Assembly: GCF_000429045.1 (NCBI RefSeq)
Contig: NZ_AUBC01000018.1
Span: forward strand, 62,001-126,000
Origin: Salinarimonas rosea DSM 21201
GTDB lineage: Bacteria > Pseudomonadota > Alphaproteobacteria > Rhizobiales > Beijerinckiaceae
Direction of reading: 5' to 3'
Length of the DNA stretch: 64,000 nucleotides
A program made the position numbers and the translations under genes. Below the pieces are notes generated by a model. The model was given only the letters and a program-made list of their open reading frames with translations. It was not told where the DNA came from and did not search any database. Positions 37,684 through 46,891 of the stretch are shown here, piece after piece; positions within the stretch are counted from its first letter, which is position 1; every line of letters starts with the position of its first letter.

Positions 37684-38103
37684 TCACTGACGCTCGATCA
37701 GCTGGCCCGCCGGGGCCGCGGTATCGTCGTCCGACGTGTTGAGGCGGCGGCGCTCCTGCACGCCGATCGCGGTCTCCGGAACGGCCGGGGCCGAATCGAC
37801 GACCGGCTCGGGCGCGCCCATCGTGCCGACGGAACCGGTGGCGAGGTTCTCGTAGTTCTCGCACACCACGCCCGGATCCGTGCAGTCCACGTACCAGGAG
37901 CTGGTCTCCTCGCCGATCAGCATGCCGGCCGGGGCGGCCGTCGCATCGTCGTCGGTCAGCAGGCGGCGACGCTCCTGCACGCCGATCGCGGTCTGCGGAA
38001 CGGCCGGGGCCGAATCGACCACGGGCTCGGGCGCGGTCGTCTGGGCGCTCGCCGGCGCGACGAACATCAGGGCGGCGGCGGTGGTCATGAGGATGTACTT
38101 CAT
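37684..38103 (-). CDS. Small secreted protein with an internal duplication
   Basis: I do not recognise this protein of about 139 residues. A Sec signal peptide ends near ASAQ (residue 21). The mature part is built of two copies of one unit: PEPVVDSAPAVPQTAIGVQE with RRRL and DDDATAAPAG, then PEPVVDSAPAVPETAIGVQE with RRRL and DDDTAAPAG. They are separated by a segment with a cysteine pair (YVDCTDPGVVCENYE). No lipobox is present. It is acidic and proline-rich, so probably flexible and periplasmic or secreted. It stands alone, leftward, between the porin and ruvB. Confidence 0.8.
   Translation of the reverse strand: MKYILMTTAAALMFVAPASAQTTAPEPVVDSAPAVPQTAIGVQERRRLLTDDDATAAPAGMLIGEETSSWYVDCTDPGVVCENYENLATGSVGTMGAPEPVVDSAPAVPETAIGVQERRRLNTSDDDTAAPAGQLIERQ
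37695..37816. repeat. Direct repeat copy 1 inside the secreted-protein gene
   Basis: This 122-bp unit is repeated at 37914-38035. The last 75 bases agree at 71 positions, so the duplication is recent or kept alike by gene conversion. Its length is not a multiple of three, but the 219-bp offset between copies is, so the frame is kept. Confidence 0.88.
37914..38035. repeat. Direct repeat copy 2 inside the secreted-protein gene
   Basis: This is the partner of 37695-37816. The 97-bp spacer between the copies encodes the unique cysteine-bearing segment. Confidence 0.88.
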
Positions 38104-38428
38104 GGATGTCCTCCATCGATATCGGGAGCGCCACGGCAGAGCGCGGCGCCGGAATGCCCCACCAACGACACGACGGGATTCGTGTTCCGAGAATTGCTTC
38201 CTTTCGGCCCGGAAAATTGGGGCGCACGAACGGCTCGCACGTGAAAACGGTCGTGCTTCCAAAGGCTTGGCCTTGGGGAGGAAAGCCGGGATCATCCCTG
38301 TTTGCGCCCTCGAGGGCCGGCGCGGGAAACGCGCGGGGGGTGGCTCGCGGCGCGCGAGCCTGTAAAAGACGAGATCTGCGACGCGGCCGAGCCGCGCCAC
38401 GCGTTGCCCGCCGGAGACCGAGACGCCC
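38104..38428. other. Divergent intergenic region before ruvB
   Basis: No gene is seen in these 325 bases. Short palindromes occur (for example GCCCTCGAGGGC near 38306), but no GTTC-N7-GTTC SOS box was found ahead of ruvB, and no clear promoter can be named. Confidence 0.5.
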
Positions 38429-39484
38429 GTGACCGAGCCGAACCGACTCGTCTCCCCGATCAAGCGCGAGGACGACCTCGACACGTCCCTGCGTCCGCTC
38501 TCGCTCGCCGACTTCACCGGGCAGAAGGCGGCGCGCGCCAACCTCCAGGTCTTCATCGACGCGGCGAAGGCGCGCGGCGACGCCCTCGATCACGTGCTCT
38601 TCGTCGGCCCGCCGGGGCTCGGCAAGACCACGCTCGCGCAGATCATCGCGCGCGAGCTCGGCGTGAACTTCCGCTCCACCTCCGGGCCGGTGATCGCCAA
38701 GGCGGGCGATCTCGCCGCGCAGCTCACCAATCTCGAGGAGCGCGACGTGCTCTTCATCGACGAGATCCACCGCCTCAACCCGGCGGTCGAGGAGATCCTC
38801 TACCCCGCCATGGAGGATTTCCAGCTCGACCTCATCATCGGCGAGGGGCCCGCCGCGCGCTCGGTCAAGATCGAGCTGCCGCGCTTCACGCTCGTGGGCG
38901 CGACGACCCGTGCCGGCCTGCTCACGACGCCGCTGCGCGATCGCTTCGGCATCCCGGTCCGGCTCGAGTTCTACGAGGTCGGCGAGCTCGAGCTCATCGT
39001 CAAGCGCGGAGCCCGCGTGCTCGGGCTCGGCATGTCGGACGCCGGCGCGAACGAGATCGCCAAGCGCGCGCGCGGCACCCCGCGCATCGCCGGGCGCCTG
39101 CTGCGGCGGGTGCGCGACTTCGCGGTCGTCGAGGGCACCGAGACGGTGGAACGCGCGCTGGCCGACAAGGCGCTCGGCCTCCTCGACGTCGACCCGGTCG
39201 GCCTCGACGTGATGGACCGCAAGTACCTGACCATGGTCGCGACCAATTTCGGCGGCGGGCCGGTCGGCATCGAGACCATCGCCGCCGCGCTCTCCGAGCC
39301 GCGCGACGCGATCGAGGAGATCATCGAGCCCTACCTGATCCAGAAGGGCTTCGTGCAGCGCACGCCGCGCGGGCGCCTGCTCACCCCCCACGCCTTCCGG
39401 CACCTGGGGCTCCCGGAGCCGTCCCGGGACCCGGGCCGAACGCAGTTCGGGCTGTTCCCGAGCGGGGACGACGCCGCGCCATGA
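38429..39484 (+). CDS. ruvB: Holliday junction branch migration ATPase
   Basis: This 351-residue AAA+ motor drives branch migration with RuvA. Walker A is [12 protein letters not shown] near residue 61. Walker B is [16 protein letters not shown]. Sensor and arginine-finger parts lie in [17 protein letters not shown], and a winged-helix DNA domain closes the protein ([13 protein letters not shown]). It starts with GTG. The usual upstream ruvC and ruvA are not here, so they must lie elsewhere in the genome. It overlaps ybgC (ATGA), the normal entry to the tol operon. Confidence 0.97.
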   Translation: MTEPNRLVSPIKREDDLDTSLRPLSLADFTGQKAARANLQVFIDAAKARGDALDHVLFVGPPGLGKTTLAQIIARELGVNFRSTSGPVIAKAGDLAAQLTNLEERDVLFIDEIHRLNPAVEEILYPAMEDFQLDLIIGEGPAARSVKIELPRFTLVGATTRAGLLTTPLRDRFGIPVRLEFYEVGELELIVKRGARVLGLGMSDAGANEIAKRARGTPRIAGRLLRRVRDFAVVEGTETVERALADKALGLLDVDPVGLDVMDRKYLTMVATNFGGGPVGIETIAAALSEPRDAIEEIIEPYLIQKGFVQRTPRGRLLTPHAFRHLGLPEPSRDPGRTQFGLFPSGDDAAP

Positions 39485-39927
39485 GCGACACCATGCGTGA
39501 CCCGTTGATCCCGATCTCCGGCCGGTTCGAGGACGGTGCGCACCTGCTCGTGGTGCGCGTCTACTACGAGGACACGGATTTCTCCGGCATCGTCTACCAC
39601 GCCAACTACCTGAAATACCTCGAGCGCGGCCGCACGGACCAGCTGCGGCTCGCCGGGGTGGCGCAGTCGGCGCTGCACGCGGAGGGTGGCGGGCTCGCCT
39701 TCGCCGTGCGGCGCATGGCGATCGACTGGGCGCGGCCCGCGCGGATGGACGACATCCTCACCGTCGAGACGCGCACGCTCGCGGTCAAGGGCGCCTCGAT
39801 CGAGATCGCCCAGCGCATCCTGCGCGGCGAGGAGGTGCTGGTGAGCGCCTCCGTCCAGGTGGCGGCCATCCGGGACGGGCGCCCGGCGCGCATTCCGGAG
39901 GGCCTGCGGGCGCGGCTCGGCGGCTGA
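39481..39927 (+). CDS. ybgC: Acyl-CoA thioesterase of the tol-pal locus
   Basis: This 148-residue hotdog-fold thioesterase belongs to the YbgC/4-hydroxybenzoyl-CoA family. [22 protein letters not shown] holds the catalytic Asp and the surrounding motif near residue 30. It is coupled to ruvB by a 4-bp overlap. In most alphaproteobacteria tolQ follows at once. Here a leftward membrane-protein gene and a 388-bp gap intervene, so ybgC and tolQ probably have separate transcripts. Its role in envelope lipid turnover is known only broadly. Confidence 0.95.
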   Translation: MSDTMRDPLIPISGRFEDGAHLLVVRVYYEDTDFSGIVYHANYLKYLERGRTDQLRLAGVAQSALHAEGGGLAFAVRRMAIDWARPARMDDILTVETRTLAVKGASIEIAQRILRGEEVLVSASVQVAAIRDGRPARIPEGLRARLGG

Positions 39928-39935
39928 GGGCGGCC

Positions 39936-40328
39936 TCACGCCGCCTTGCGGCGCTCCAGGTGGACCGTCCGCGCCAGCATCGCGAGAAGGCCGATGGAGC
40001 CGGTGAAGACGACGACGAGCACCCAGACCTCCGACTTCATGCCGATGGCGCGCGCCCGGTTCTGAAGGAGGAAGAAGGCCGCCGTCGTGCTCGCCAGGCG
40101 GTCGAGCCAGATCTGCACGCCCCACGGCGAGGCGACCACGACCTCCCAGAACCCGAACAGGCCGTCCTTCGCGACGGCGACGCCGGTTCCGGCGGCGACG
40201 AGGATCGCCGCGCCGGCGGGCACGAGCCATGCGGGCCAGGCGACCCGTTCCTTGGTCTGCGTCACGAGCAGCATGGCGATGGCCGCGCCGGCGAAGCCGG
40301 CGAGCGCGATCAGCTCGGAAGTCGTCAT
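39936..40328 (-). CDS. Small multi-pass membrane protein, unknown function
   Basis: This inner-membrane protein of about 130 residues has three or four hydrophobic helices: ELIALAGFAGAAIAMLLVT near the start, WLVPAGAAILVAAGTGVAV, a possible weak one around FGFWEVVVASPWG, and VWVLVVVFTGSIGLLAML near the end. The start MTTSELIAL at 40328 is preceded by an unrelated Gly-Ala-Pro repeat region that should not be translated. It is inserted on the opposite strand between ybgC and tolQ. I recognise no family and make no functional claim. Confidence 0.7.
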   Translation of the reverse strand: MTTSELIALAGFAGAAIAMLLVTQTKERVAWPAWLVPAGAAILVAAGTGVAVAKDGLFGFWEVVVASPWGVQIWLDRLASTTAAFFLLQNRARAIGMKSEVWVLVVVFTGSIGLLAMLARTVHLERRKAA

Positions 40329-40716
40329 CCTCGTTCCCCCTTCGCGCGGTCCCCCGAACCGCGGGCCCATCGTGCGCGAGGGGCGCCCGGAACGCCACCG
40401 CCATCCGGACGAGGTCACGACCGGGGACGCGCCGCCCCCCGGGGCGCCCGGGGCGCCCGGGGCGCCCGGGGCGCCCGGGGCGCCCCTGCGTCGCACCCCC
40501 GCGCGCGTGCCCCGTAAGCGTCCGTTAACCCTGATCGTGTCCTCATCGCAACAGCGCCGGGGCGTCGCGGCGGCGCGGGAAAACGCTCATATTTTCGACA
40601 TGTTGCGGCGCGAACCACGTGTCCCGGGCGCGTTCGGACCCACCAAGCCTCATTCGGAACCAACCCCGCCCCGGCGGCGCGATCCCGCGCCCGGACGACC
40701 TCGAGGACAATCGCGG
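40329..40716. other. Divergent intergenic region before tolQ
   Basis: These 388 bases hold no supported gene. They contain the 9-bp tandem repeat at 40441-40485 and, further right, AT-richer sequence (GGAAAACGCTCATATTTTCGAC near 40577) that may include the tolQ promoter. Confidence 0.55.
40441..40485. repeat. Five perfect tandem copies of GGGGCGCCC
   Basis: The 9-bp unit GGGGCGCCC is repeated five times without a mismatch. Each unit contains the self-complementary GGGCGCCC, so the array can fold into alternative hairpins. It is prone to slippage, and its copy number is likely to vary between strains. It lies between divergent genes, 231 bp before tolQ. Confidence 0.95.
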
Positions 40717-41403
40717 ATGACGACCGATCTCTCGCTCTGGGGCCTGTTCTGGCAGGCGCACATCGTCGTCAAGCTCGTGATGATCGGGCTCGTCGTCGCC
40801 TCCGTCTACTGCTGGGCCATCATCATCGACAAGACGCTGCTGTTCCGCCGCCTGCACCGGGCGATGGATCGGTTCGAGGAGGTGTTCTGGTCGGGCCGTT
40901 CGCTGGAGGAGCTCTACCGCTCGCTCGAGGAGCGCCCGACGACGGGCCTCGCCTCGGTCTTCGTGGCGGCGATGCGCGAGTGGAAGCGCTCCTTCGGCGG
41001 CTCGGGCCGCTCGGTCGCGAGCCTGCCGGCGCGCATCGACAAGGTGCTCGACGTCACCATCCAGCGCGAGGTCGAGCGGCTCGAATCGCGGCTGATCTTC
41101 CTCGCCTCGGTGGGCTCGGCCGGGCCGTATCTCGGCCTGTTCGGCACCGTGTGGGGCGTGATGACCTCCTTCGTCGCCATCGCGGCTTCGCAGAACACCT
41201 CGCTCGCGGTCGTCGCGCCGGGCATCGCCGAGGCGCTGTTCGCCACCGCGATCGGCCTCGTCGCGGCGATCCCGGCGGTCATCGCCTACAACAAGTTCCA
41301 GGCCGAGGTGGCCAAGGCGCAGATCCGGCTCGAGGGCTTCGCCGACGAGTTCTCGGCGATCCTGGCGCGCCAGGTCGACGAGCGCCTGGCCACGGCGGCG
41401 TAA
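40717..41403 (+). CDS. tolQ: Tol-Pal system proton channel subunit
   Basis: This 228-residue inner-membrane protein uses the proton motive force with TolR to energise TolA during envelope constriction. Three membrane helices are visible. The first is near residue 20 (VVKLVMIGLVVASVYCWAII). The other two flank GPYLGLFGTVWGVMTSF and ALFATAIGLVAAIPAVIAYN, the signature of the MotA/TolQ/ExbB family. The ATG at 40717 begins MTTDLSLWGLF, a normal start. tolR follows after 15 bp. Confidence 0.96.
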   Translation: MTTDLSLWGLFWQAHIVVKLVMIGLVVASVYCWAIIIDKTLLFRRLHRAMDRFEEVFWSGRSLEELYRSLEERPTTGLASVFVAAMREWKRSFGGSGRSVASLPARIDKVLDVTIQREVERLESRLIFLASVGSAGPYLGLFGTVWGVMTSFVAIAASQNTSLAVVAPGIAEALFATAIGLVAAIPAVIAYNKFQAEVAKAQIRLEGFADEFSAILARQVDERLATAA

Positions 41404-41418
41404 GGGGAAGAGGCAGCC

Positions 41419-41865
41419 ATGTTCTCCCACGGCGGACCCGGGACGGGCGGCGGCGGGCGGCGCAGGCGCCGCGGGCGCGCGCGCGCCATCAACGAGATCA
41501 ACATGACGCCGTTCATCGACGTCATGCTGGTGCTGCTCATCGTGTTCATGGTCTCCGCGCCGCTCCTGTCCGCGGGGGTGCCCCTCGACCTGCCGCAGGC
41601 GAGCGCGGGCCAGCTCAACGTCGACGCGAAGCCCGTCGCGCTCTCGATCGACGCGGAGGGCCGCGTCTACCTCGACGACGTCGCGATCGCGGACGGCGAG
41701 ATCGCCTCGGCGATCGCCGGGCGGATCGAGGAGGGGGCCGAGCCGCGGGTCTTCGTGCGGGGCGACCGCTCGGTGGATTACGGCCGCGTCGCCCAGATCA
41801 TGGCGCTCGTGACCGAGGCCGGCTTCGAGCGCGTCGCCCTCGTCACCCTGCCGGACGGTCCCTGA
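41419..41865 (+). CDS. tolR: Tol-Pal system subunit
   Basis: This 148-residue protein has one N-terminal membrane helix bearing the essential aspartate (INEINMTPFIDVMLVLLIVFM, Asp near residue 34) and a periplasmic ExbD/TolR domain. The domain ends with DYGRVAQIMALVTEAGFERVALVT. A Gly/Arg-rich cytoplasmic start (GGGGRRRRRGRAR) precedes the helix. It works with TolQ as the proton-driven stator. tolA begins 4 bp after its stop. Confidence 0.96.
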   Translation: MFSHGGPGTGGGGRRRRRGRARAINEINMTPFIDVMLVLLIVFMVSAPLLSAGVPLDLPQASAGQLNVDAKPVALSIDAEGRVYLDDVAIADGEIASAIAGRIEEGAEPRVFVRGDRSVDYGRVAQIMALVTEAGFERVALVTLPDGP

Positions 41866-41869
41866 CGCC

Positions 41870-43033
41870 ATGGCGTTGCGCCGCCTCCCCTCCCTTCGCG
41901 AGCCGGGTCTCCTCTTGTCGGGCGTGGCGCACGTCGCGCTGATCGTGGCGGGGCTCGTCGTCGTGTCGGACGTGGCCGAGCTGCCGTCGGTGGAGGAGGG
42001 CATCGCCGTCGAGATGATCACGGAGAGCCAGTTCTCCGAGATCACCCGCGGCGAGCGGGACGCGGCCGAGGTGCAGCCGGTGCCGGCGCCGCGCGCGGAG
42101 CGTGTCGCGGACGAGCAGGAGCTGCGGCCCGCCGGCGAGGACGCGCGCGATACGCAGACGCCGGCGACCCGCCCCGCGGACATGGAGGTCGCCGACCGGC
42201 CCGTCGCCGCGGCGAGCGAGCCGCCCCCACCCCCGCCGCCGCCCCCCGCGCCGCCGGTCCCGACGCCGGTGGCCGAGCCGGCCCCCGTGCCGCCGGCGCC
42301 CCCGCCGCCGCCCGACCCGGCTCCGCCGACGCCGGCTGCGCCCGCGCCGGTCGTGGCCGATGCGCCCGCCCCCGTTCCCCCGCCGCTCCCGCCCTCGCGC
42401 GCCGCGCGCCAGCAGGCGCAGGCCGAGGCGGCCCGGCGGGTCGCCGCCGAAGCGGAGCGTCGGAGGGTCGCCGAGGCCGAGAGCCGCGAGCGCGAGGCGC
42501 GCGAGCGGGCGGACACCGCCCGCCTCGCCGAGGCGCGCCGGCGCGACGACGAGGAGGCGCGCGCGAGCCGCGTCGCCGAGGAGGCGGACCGGTTCGATCC
42601 GTCCGACATCGCCTCGATCCTGCGCTCGACGGAGGAGGCCGCCTCGACCGGCGCCGCCGCCGCGCAGATCAACCGGACCGCGTCGCTGGGCACCGACACC
42701 GGCACCGCGCCGCGGCTCAACCCGAGCATGCGCGACCAGCTCGTCGGGCTGATCACGGCGCAGCTGCGGGCGTGCTGGGACGTGCCGATCGCCGCGCAGG
42801 CGATGCAGAACCCGCCGGTCGCCGCCGTGCGCATGGCGCTCGGCCAGGACGGCAGCCTGGTGACGGAGCCGCAGGTGACGAACACCTCCCCGGACCCGCT
42901 GTTCAGGTCGGTGGCGGATTCCGCGCTGCGTGCCACGCGGCGGTGCGCGCCGCTCCAGATTCCGGCCCAATTCGCCCCCTACTACGAGGACTGGAGGAAC
43001 CTGACGGTGAACTTCAATCCACTGTTCTCGTGA
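41870..43033 (+). CDS. tolA: Tol-Pal system envelope-spanning protein
   Basis: This 387-residue protein is anchored by one helix near residues 13-33 (LLLSGVAHVALIVAGLVVV). A long Pro-rich stretch follows (about residues 115-180) and then an Ala/Arg/Glu-rich coiled helix (ARRVAAEAERRRVAEAE). The small C-terminal TolA domain contains LVGLITAQLRACWDVP and the closing FAPYYEDWRNLTVNFNP. The low-complexity middle spans the periplasm. It should link TolQR to Pal and TolB at the outer membrane. Identification rests on architecture and operon place. Confidence 0.93.
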   Translation: MALRRLPSLREPGLLLSGVAHVALIVAGLVVVSDVAELPSVEEGIAVEMITESQFSEITRGERDAAEVQPVPAPRAERVADEQELRPAGEDARDTQTPATRPADMEVADRPVAAASEPPPPPPPPPAPPVPTPVAEPAPVPPAPPPPPDPAPPTPAAPAPVVADAPAPVPPPLPPSRAARQQAQAEAARRVAAEAERRRVAEAESREREARERADTARLAEARRRDDEEARASRVAEEADRFDPSDIASILRSTEEAASTGAAAAQINRTASLGTDTGTAPRLNPSMRDQLVGLITAQLRACWDVPIAAQAMQNPPVAAVRMALGQDGSLVTEPQVTNTSPDPLFRSVADSALRATRRCAPLQIPAQFAPYYEDWRNLTVNFNPLFS

Positions 43034-43065
43034 CGACGCCGGCGAGACCGGCGCCCGCGCGCTCT

Positions 43066-43125
43066 CGGCCAGGGACTTCCCGGCCGGGGGCTTCCCGGCC
43101 ACGGGCTTCCCGACCACAGACCCCT
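43066..43125. repeat. Imperfect 15-bp tandem repeat between tolA and tolB
   Basis: Three close copies of CGGCCAGGGACTTCC (with CGGCCGGGGGCTTCC and CGGCCACGGGCTTCC) and a fourth worn copy lie in the 135-bp gap. It is a small minisatellite. No function is evident. Confidence 0.8.
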
Positions 43126-43168
43126 CGACAGGCGGCCCCTCCCGGCCGCGAACCTCGGACATCCGACC

Positions 43169-44512
43169 ATGCGCCTCGTCCTGAACGCCCTGCGGATCGG
43201 CCTCCTCGCCGTCGGCGTCGCCGCCACCGCGGGCCTCATTCCGGCGCTCGCGCCGACGCCCGCGCGCGCGGAGCTCGTGATCGACATCCAGGGCGGCCAG
43301 TTCCAGCCCATGCCGATCGCCATCGCCGAGTTCGTCGGCGAGGGTAATCTCGGCCCGCAGATCTCCGGCATCGTCGCGGCGAACCTCGCCCGCTCGGGCT
43401 ACTTCGCGCCGCTGGAGGGCAGCCGCTTCCCCGAGCGCACGCCGGCCTTCGACGCCGCGCCGCAGTTCGACCTGTGGCGCCAGGCGGGCGTCCAGGGCCT
43501 CGTTACCGGCCGCGTCACCCGCGACGGCCAGGGGCGGCTGCGCACCGAGTTCCGGCTCTGGGACGTCCAGACCGGCCAGCAGATCACCGGCCAGCAATTC
43601 TTCACCGATCCGAACAACTGGCGCCGGGTGGGCCACATCATCTCCGACGCGGTCTTCACCCGCATCACGGGCCTCGCCGGCTTCTTCGACACGCGCATCG
43701 TCTTCGTCGACGAGACCGGGCCCAAGGAGAACCGCCTGAAGCGCCTCGCCATCATGGACCAGGACGGCGCCAACGTGCGCTACCTGACGCCCGGCGACAA
43801 CTCCGTGGTGACGCCGCGCTTCTCGCCGCGGACCCAGGAGATCGCCTTCATGGCGCAGGTCTCCGGCGAGCAGCCCCGCGTCCAGGTGCTCAACCTCGAG
43901 ACCGGCGCGCGCCAGGCGGTGGGCAACTTCCCCGACATGACGTCGAGCCCGCGCTTCTCGCCCAACGGGCGCTCGATCGTGATGACGCTCCAGCAGGGCG
44001 GCAACGCCAACCTCTACCTGATCGACCTCGTCTCCCGCACGATGACCCGGCTCACCTCGACGCTCGCCATCGACACCTCGCCGTCCTTCTCGCCGGACGG
44101 GACCCAGATCGTGTTCGAGAGCGACCGCGGCGGCTCGCAGCAGCTCTACACGATGGGCGCCGACGGCTCGAACCCGCAGCGCATCTCCTTCGGCGAGGGC
44201 ACCTACTCGCAGCCGGTCTGGTCGCCTCGCGGCGACTGGATCGCGTTCACGAAGATGCGCGGCGGACAGTTCTCGATCGGCGTGATGCGTCCCGACGGCT
44301 CGGGCGAGCGCATCCTCACGGAGGGCTTCCACAACGAGAGCCCGGCCTGGGCGCCGAACGGGCAGTACATCGTCTTCTTCCGCGACCCCGGCGGGCAGTC
44401 GGGCGGGCAGCTCTACATGGTCGACATCACCGGCCGGGTGGAGGTGCCGATCCCGACGCCGGGCTACGCCTCCGACCCGACCTGGTCGCCGCTGCTCTCG
44501 GACATCCGCTGA
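43169..44512 (+). CDS. tolB: Tol-Pal system periplasmic beta-propeller protein
   Basis: This 447-residue periplasmic protein has a Sec signal ending near ARA (residue 33). The N-terminal TolB domain ([15 protein letters not shown], then [12 protein letters not shown]) is followed by a six-bladed propeller. Its repeats include [40 protein letters not shown] and [12 protein letters not shown]. TolB normally contacts Pal and TolA. The pal gene that usually follows is absent here; two leftward small genes come instead. Confidence 0.96.
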   Translation: MRLVLNALRIGLLAVGVAATAGLIPALAPTPARAELVIDIQGGQFQPMPIAIAEFVGEGNLGPQISGIVAANLARSGYFAPLEGSRFPERTPAFDAAPQFDLWRQAGVQGLVTGRVTRDGQGRLRTEFRLWDVQTGQQITGQQFFTDPNNWRRVGHIISDAVFTRITGLAGFFDTRIVFVDETGPKENRLKRLAIMDQDGANVRYLTPGDNSVVTPRFSPRTQEIAFMAQVSGEQPRVQVLNLETGARQAVGNFPDMTSSPRFSPNGRSIVMTLQQGGNANLYLIDLVSRTMTRLTSTLAIDTSPSFSPDGTQIVFESDRGGSQQLYTMGADGSNPQRISFGEGTYSQPVWSPRGDWIAFTKMRGGQFSIGVMRPDGSGERILTEGFHNESPAWAPNGQYIVFFRDPGGQSGGQLYMVDITGRVEVPIPTPGYASDPTWSPLLSDIR

Positions 44513-44552
44513 CCGGCGAGCCGGTTGCCGGCGGTGGGTGGCCGGATGCCGC

Positions 44553-44816
44553 TCAGCCGCCGGCCTTGACGCTCTCGAAGAAGCGGTCGTTGGCGCAGAA
44601 GGAGGGGGCGTGCTCCGCGCGCTCGTGCTCGGCGAGCCAGGAGCGGCAGGCCCCCTCGTGCTCGCAGCCGGCGCAGCGCCGCGCGGCCTGGGCGAGCGCG
44701 ACGTCGAGGCCGCGCGCCGCGAGGATGTCCGGCTCGAGCTCGAGCCGGCGCATCATCTCCCCCATCAGGCGGGGGCGCCCGGCGGCGCCGCGCAGGCCGT
44801 CGATCATGCTCTTCAT
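44553..44816 (-). CDS. DUF6455 family small protein
   Basis: This cytoplasmic protein has about 87 residues. It contains MMRRLELEPDILAARGL followed by a cysteine-bearing stretch, CAGCEHEGACRSWL, and a final FCANDRFFESV. The pattern matches a small alphaproteobacterial family of unknown function. The four cysteines could bind a metal or iron-sulphur cluster, which is inferred. It converges on tolB in the place where pal would be expected. The start at 44816 (MKSMIDGLR) suits the family. Confidence 0.8.
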   Translation of the reverse strand: MKSMIDGLRGAAGRPRLMGEMMRRLELEPDILAARGLDVALAQAARRCAGCEHEGACRSWLAEHERAEHAPSFCANDRFFESVKAGG

Positions 44817-44946
44817 CGCTTCGTCTCCCGGTTGGTGACGATACGGAGCATGGGAGCCGCGGGGAGGCGGCGCCTTGATCGAGCGCAACCCGGCGCGAAC
44901 TCCCCTCACCCGGCCGGGAAGGGGGAGCGCGCGCCGCGCCTGCCCC

Positions 44947-45258
44947 TCACTGCGTCTCGATCTCCTGCACCGCGCGCGCCAGCAGATCCAGCATCTGCTG
45001 GCGGATCTCGGCATCGCCGACGTCGGCCGGCAGGTCGGCGCGCAGCTTCTCGAAGACGTCCGCGTCGCCCGGCTTCTTGAGGTCGGCGGAGACCACGTCG
45101 CGGGCGTAGGCGTCGGCGTCGGCGCCCGTCTTGCCGAGCTTCTCGGCCGCCCACAGCCCCACGAGCCGGTCGCGGCGGGCGATCGCCTTGAAGCGGAGCT
45201 CCTCGTCGTGCGCGAACTTGTTCTCGAAGGCGGATTCGCGGTCGTCGAAGGTGGTCAT
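44947..45258 (-). CDS. DUF1476 protein, F1-ATPase inhibitor zeta type
   Basis: This 103-residue helical protein has the start typical of the zeta subunit known from Paracoccus F1-ATPase: MTTFDDRESAFENKFAHDEEL. RRDRLVGLWAAEKLG follows, then Asp-rich ADADAYARDVV. The zeta protein blocks wasteful ATP hydrolysis by the alphaproteobacterial ATP synthase; inhibitory strength varies between species. It is divergent from purC, a common arrangement in this order. Confidence 0.92.
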   Translation of the reverse strand: MTTFDDRESAFENKFAHDEELRFKAIARRDRLVGLWAAEKLGKTGADADAYARDVVSADLKKPGDADVFEKLRADLPADVGDAEIRQQMLDLLARAVQEIETQ

Positions 45259-45534
45259 GGTCCGATCCGATGCGCGTTGCGACACGCGGGCCCGTGCCCG
45301 CGAGGTTCGTATATCGCCCCCGTCCCGCGCGCGCCACCCGGCATGCTGCGTAGGACGCCACGCGGGGCCTTCCCGCGGGCGTTTACCCGGGCGTGAAAGG
45401 CGCGTTGTGCATCCCCATCTCTTCGGATAGGGTCGCCCGCGAACGGGCGGCCCTCATTGCCGCTCGACCGTGCCCGCCACCTCCTGTTCCCCCGGCGGCG
45501 GGCCGTTCGAGAGCCAGGAGCCTCAGGCCTTCCC

Positions 45535-46329
45535 ATGGATTTCAACAAGCCACGGTACACGCCCATGAATCGCCGCCGTCGGATCTACGAGGGCAAGGCG
45601 AAGGTCCTTTTCGAGGGGCCGGAGCCCGGGACGCTCATCCAGCACTTCAAGGACGACGCGACCGCCTTCAACGCCAAGAAGCACGAAGTGATCGACGGGA
45701 AGGGCGTGCTGAACAACCGCATCAGCGAGTTCGTCTTCCAGCACCTCAACGACATCGGCGTGCCGACGCACTTCATCCGCCGGCTGAACATGCGCGAGCA
45801 GCTGATCCGCGAGGTGGAGATCATCCCGCTCGAGGTCGTGGTGCGCAACGTCGCCGCCGGCTCGCTGGCGAAGCGCCTGGGGCTCGAGGAGGGCACGCAG
45901 CTGCCCCGCTCGATCATCGAGTTCTACTACAAGAACGACAAGCTCGACGACCCGATGGTCTCCGAGGAGCACATCACCGCCTTCGGCTGGGCGACGCCGC
46001 AGGAGATCGACGACATCATGGCGCTCGCCATCCGGGTCAACGACTTCCTGTCCGGCCTGTTCCTCGGCGTCGGCATCCGCCTCGTCGACTTCAAGATCGA
46101 GTGCGGCCGGCTGTGGGAAGGCGACATGATGCGCATCGTCGTCGCCGACGAGATCTCACCCGATTCGTGCCGGCTGTGGGACATGAAGTCCGCCGAGAAG
46201 CTCGACAAGGACCGCTTCCGCAAGGACCTCGGCGGCCTGATCGAGGCCTACACGGAAGTGGCGCGCCGGCTCGGCATCCTCGCCGAGACCGACGGCGTCC
46301 CGATGGGCGGCCCGCGCCTCGTGCAGTGA
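45535..46329 (+). CDS. purC: Phosphoribosylaminoimidazole-succinocarboxamide synthase
   Basis: This cytoplasmic enzyme joins aspartate to CAIR in purine synthesis. [18 protein letters not shown] near the start, [29 protein letters not shown] and [10 protein letters not shown] are PurC motifs. I give the ATG at 45535 (264 residues). [11 protein letters not shown] at 45565 would give the 254 residues usual in related bacteria and may be the true start. The purS and purQ genes often found next to it are not here. Confidence 0.95.
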   Translation: MDFNKPRYTPMNRRRRIYEGKAKVLFEGPEPGTLIQHFKDDATAFNAKKHEVIDGKGVLNNRISEFVFQHLNDIGVPTHFIRRLNMREQLIREVEIIPLEVVVRNVAAGSLAKRLGLEEGTQLPRSIIEFYYKNDKLDDPMVSEEHITAFGWATPQEIDDIMALAIRVNDFLSGLFLGVGIRLVDFKIECGRLWEGDMMRIVVADEISPDSCRLWDMKSAEKLDKDRFRKDLGGLIEAYTEVARRLGILAETDGVPMGGPRLVQ

Positions 46330-46472
46330 CGCACCACCGCGCCGCAGCCGATCTCGCCGGTCCGCGGGACGGGCGTGCGGTGGCGAGCCGCGGTCGGCCG
46401 GATCGGTCCCGCGACCCCTCGGGTCGCGGCCGCGCTCGGCCTGCCTCCCCGAGGGGATGGTGACGGCGGCGT

Positions 46473-46754
46473 TCAGGGAGCGGGCGCGTCGGCCTTGATG
46501 GCGAGCGCGTGGAGCCCCCGGTCGAACGCCTCCTGCAGTGCGGCGTTGACCATGCGGTGGCGCTCGACCCGGCTCTTGCCGGCGAAGGCGTCGGAGACCA
46601 CCTCTAGCCTGAAATGGGTCTCGCCGCCCTCGCGCCAGCCGGCATGGCCGGCGTGGAGGTGGGATTCGTCGACGACCGAGAGGCGCACCGGCGCGAACGC
46701 GTCGGAAAGCCGCGTCTCGATCAGGCTCTTCATCGTGGGCGTCGTATCGCTCAT
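46473..46754 (-). CDS. bolA: BolA family protein
   Basis: This 93-residue BolA-type protein works with monothiol glutaredoxins in iron-sulphur handling and stress shape control. VVDESHLHAGHAGWREGGETHFRLEVVS carries the family's conserved His and the metal-ligand loop. RVERHRMVNAALQEAFDRGLHALAI is the C-terminal helix region. It is divergent from the J-domain gene, a pairing common in rhizobia, and ends 143 bp from the convergent purC. Confidence 0.94.
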   Translation of the reverse strand: MSDTTPTMKSLIETRLSDAFAPVRLSVVDESHLHAGHAGWREGGETHFRLEVVSDAFAGKSRVERHRMVNAALQEAFDRGLHALAIKADAPAP

Positions 46755-46891
46755 GCCGGGCCGGCTCTCCGCGCGCGGGGAATGCCTGCCCTGCGTCGCC
46801 GCCTCGCGCCGCCGCGTCAAGCTTTCTTTGCGACGCTCGCGCATCTCACGGCCCTTGCCCGCGCGCGGTCATGGCTCATAATCATCGGACC

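Noticed and set aside
40441-40485. CRISPR-like array
   Set aside because: The units are 9 bp and directly joined with no spacers, so this is a simple tandem repeat.
43066-43125. CRISPR-like or regulatory repeat between tolA and tolB
   Set aside because: The 15-bp units are contiguous and imperfect, and no spacer structure exists.
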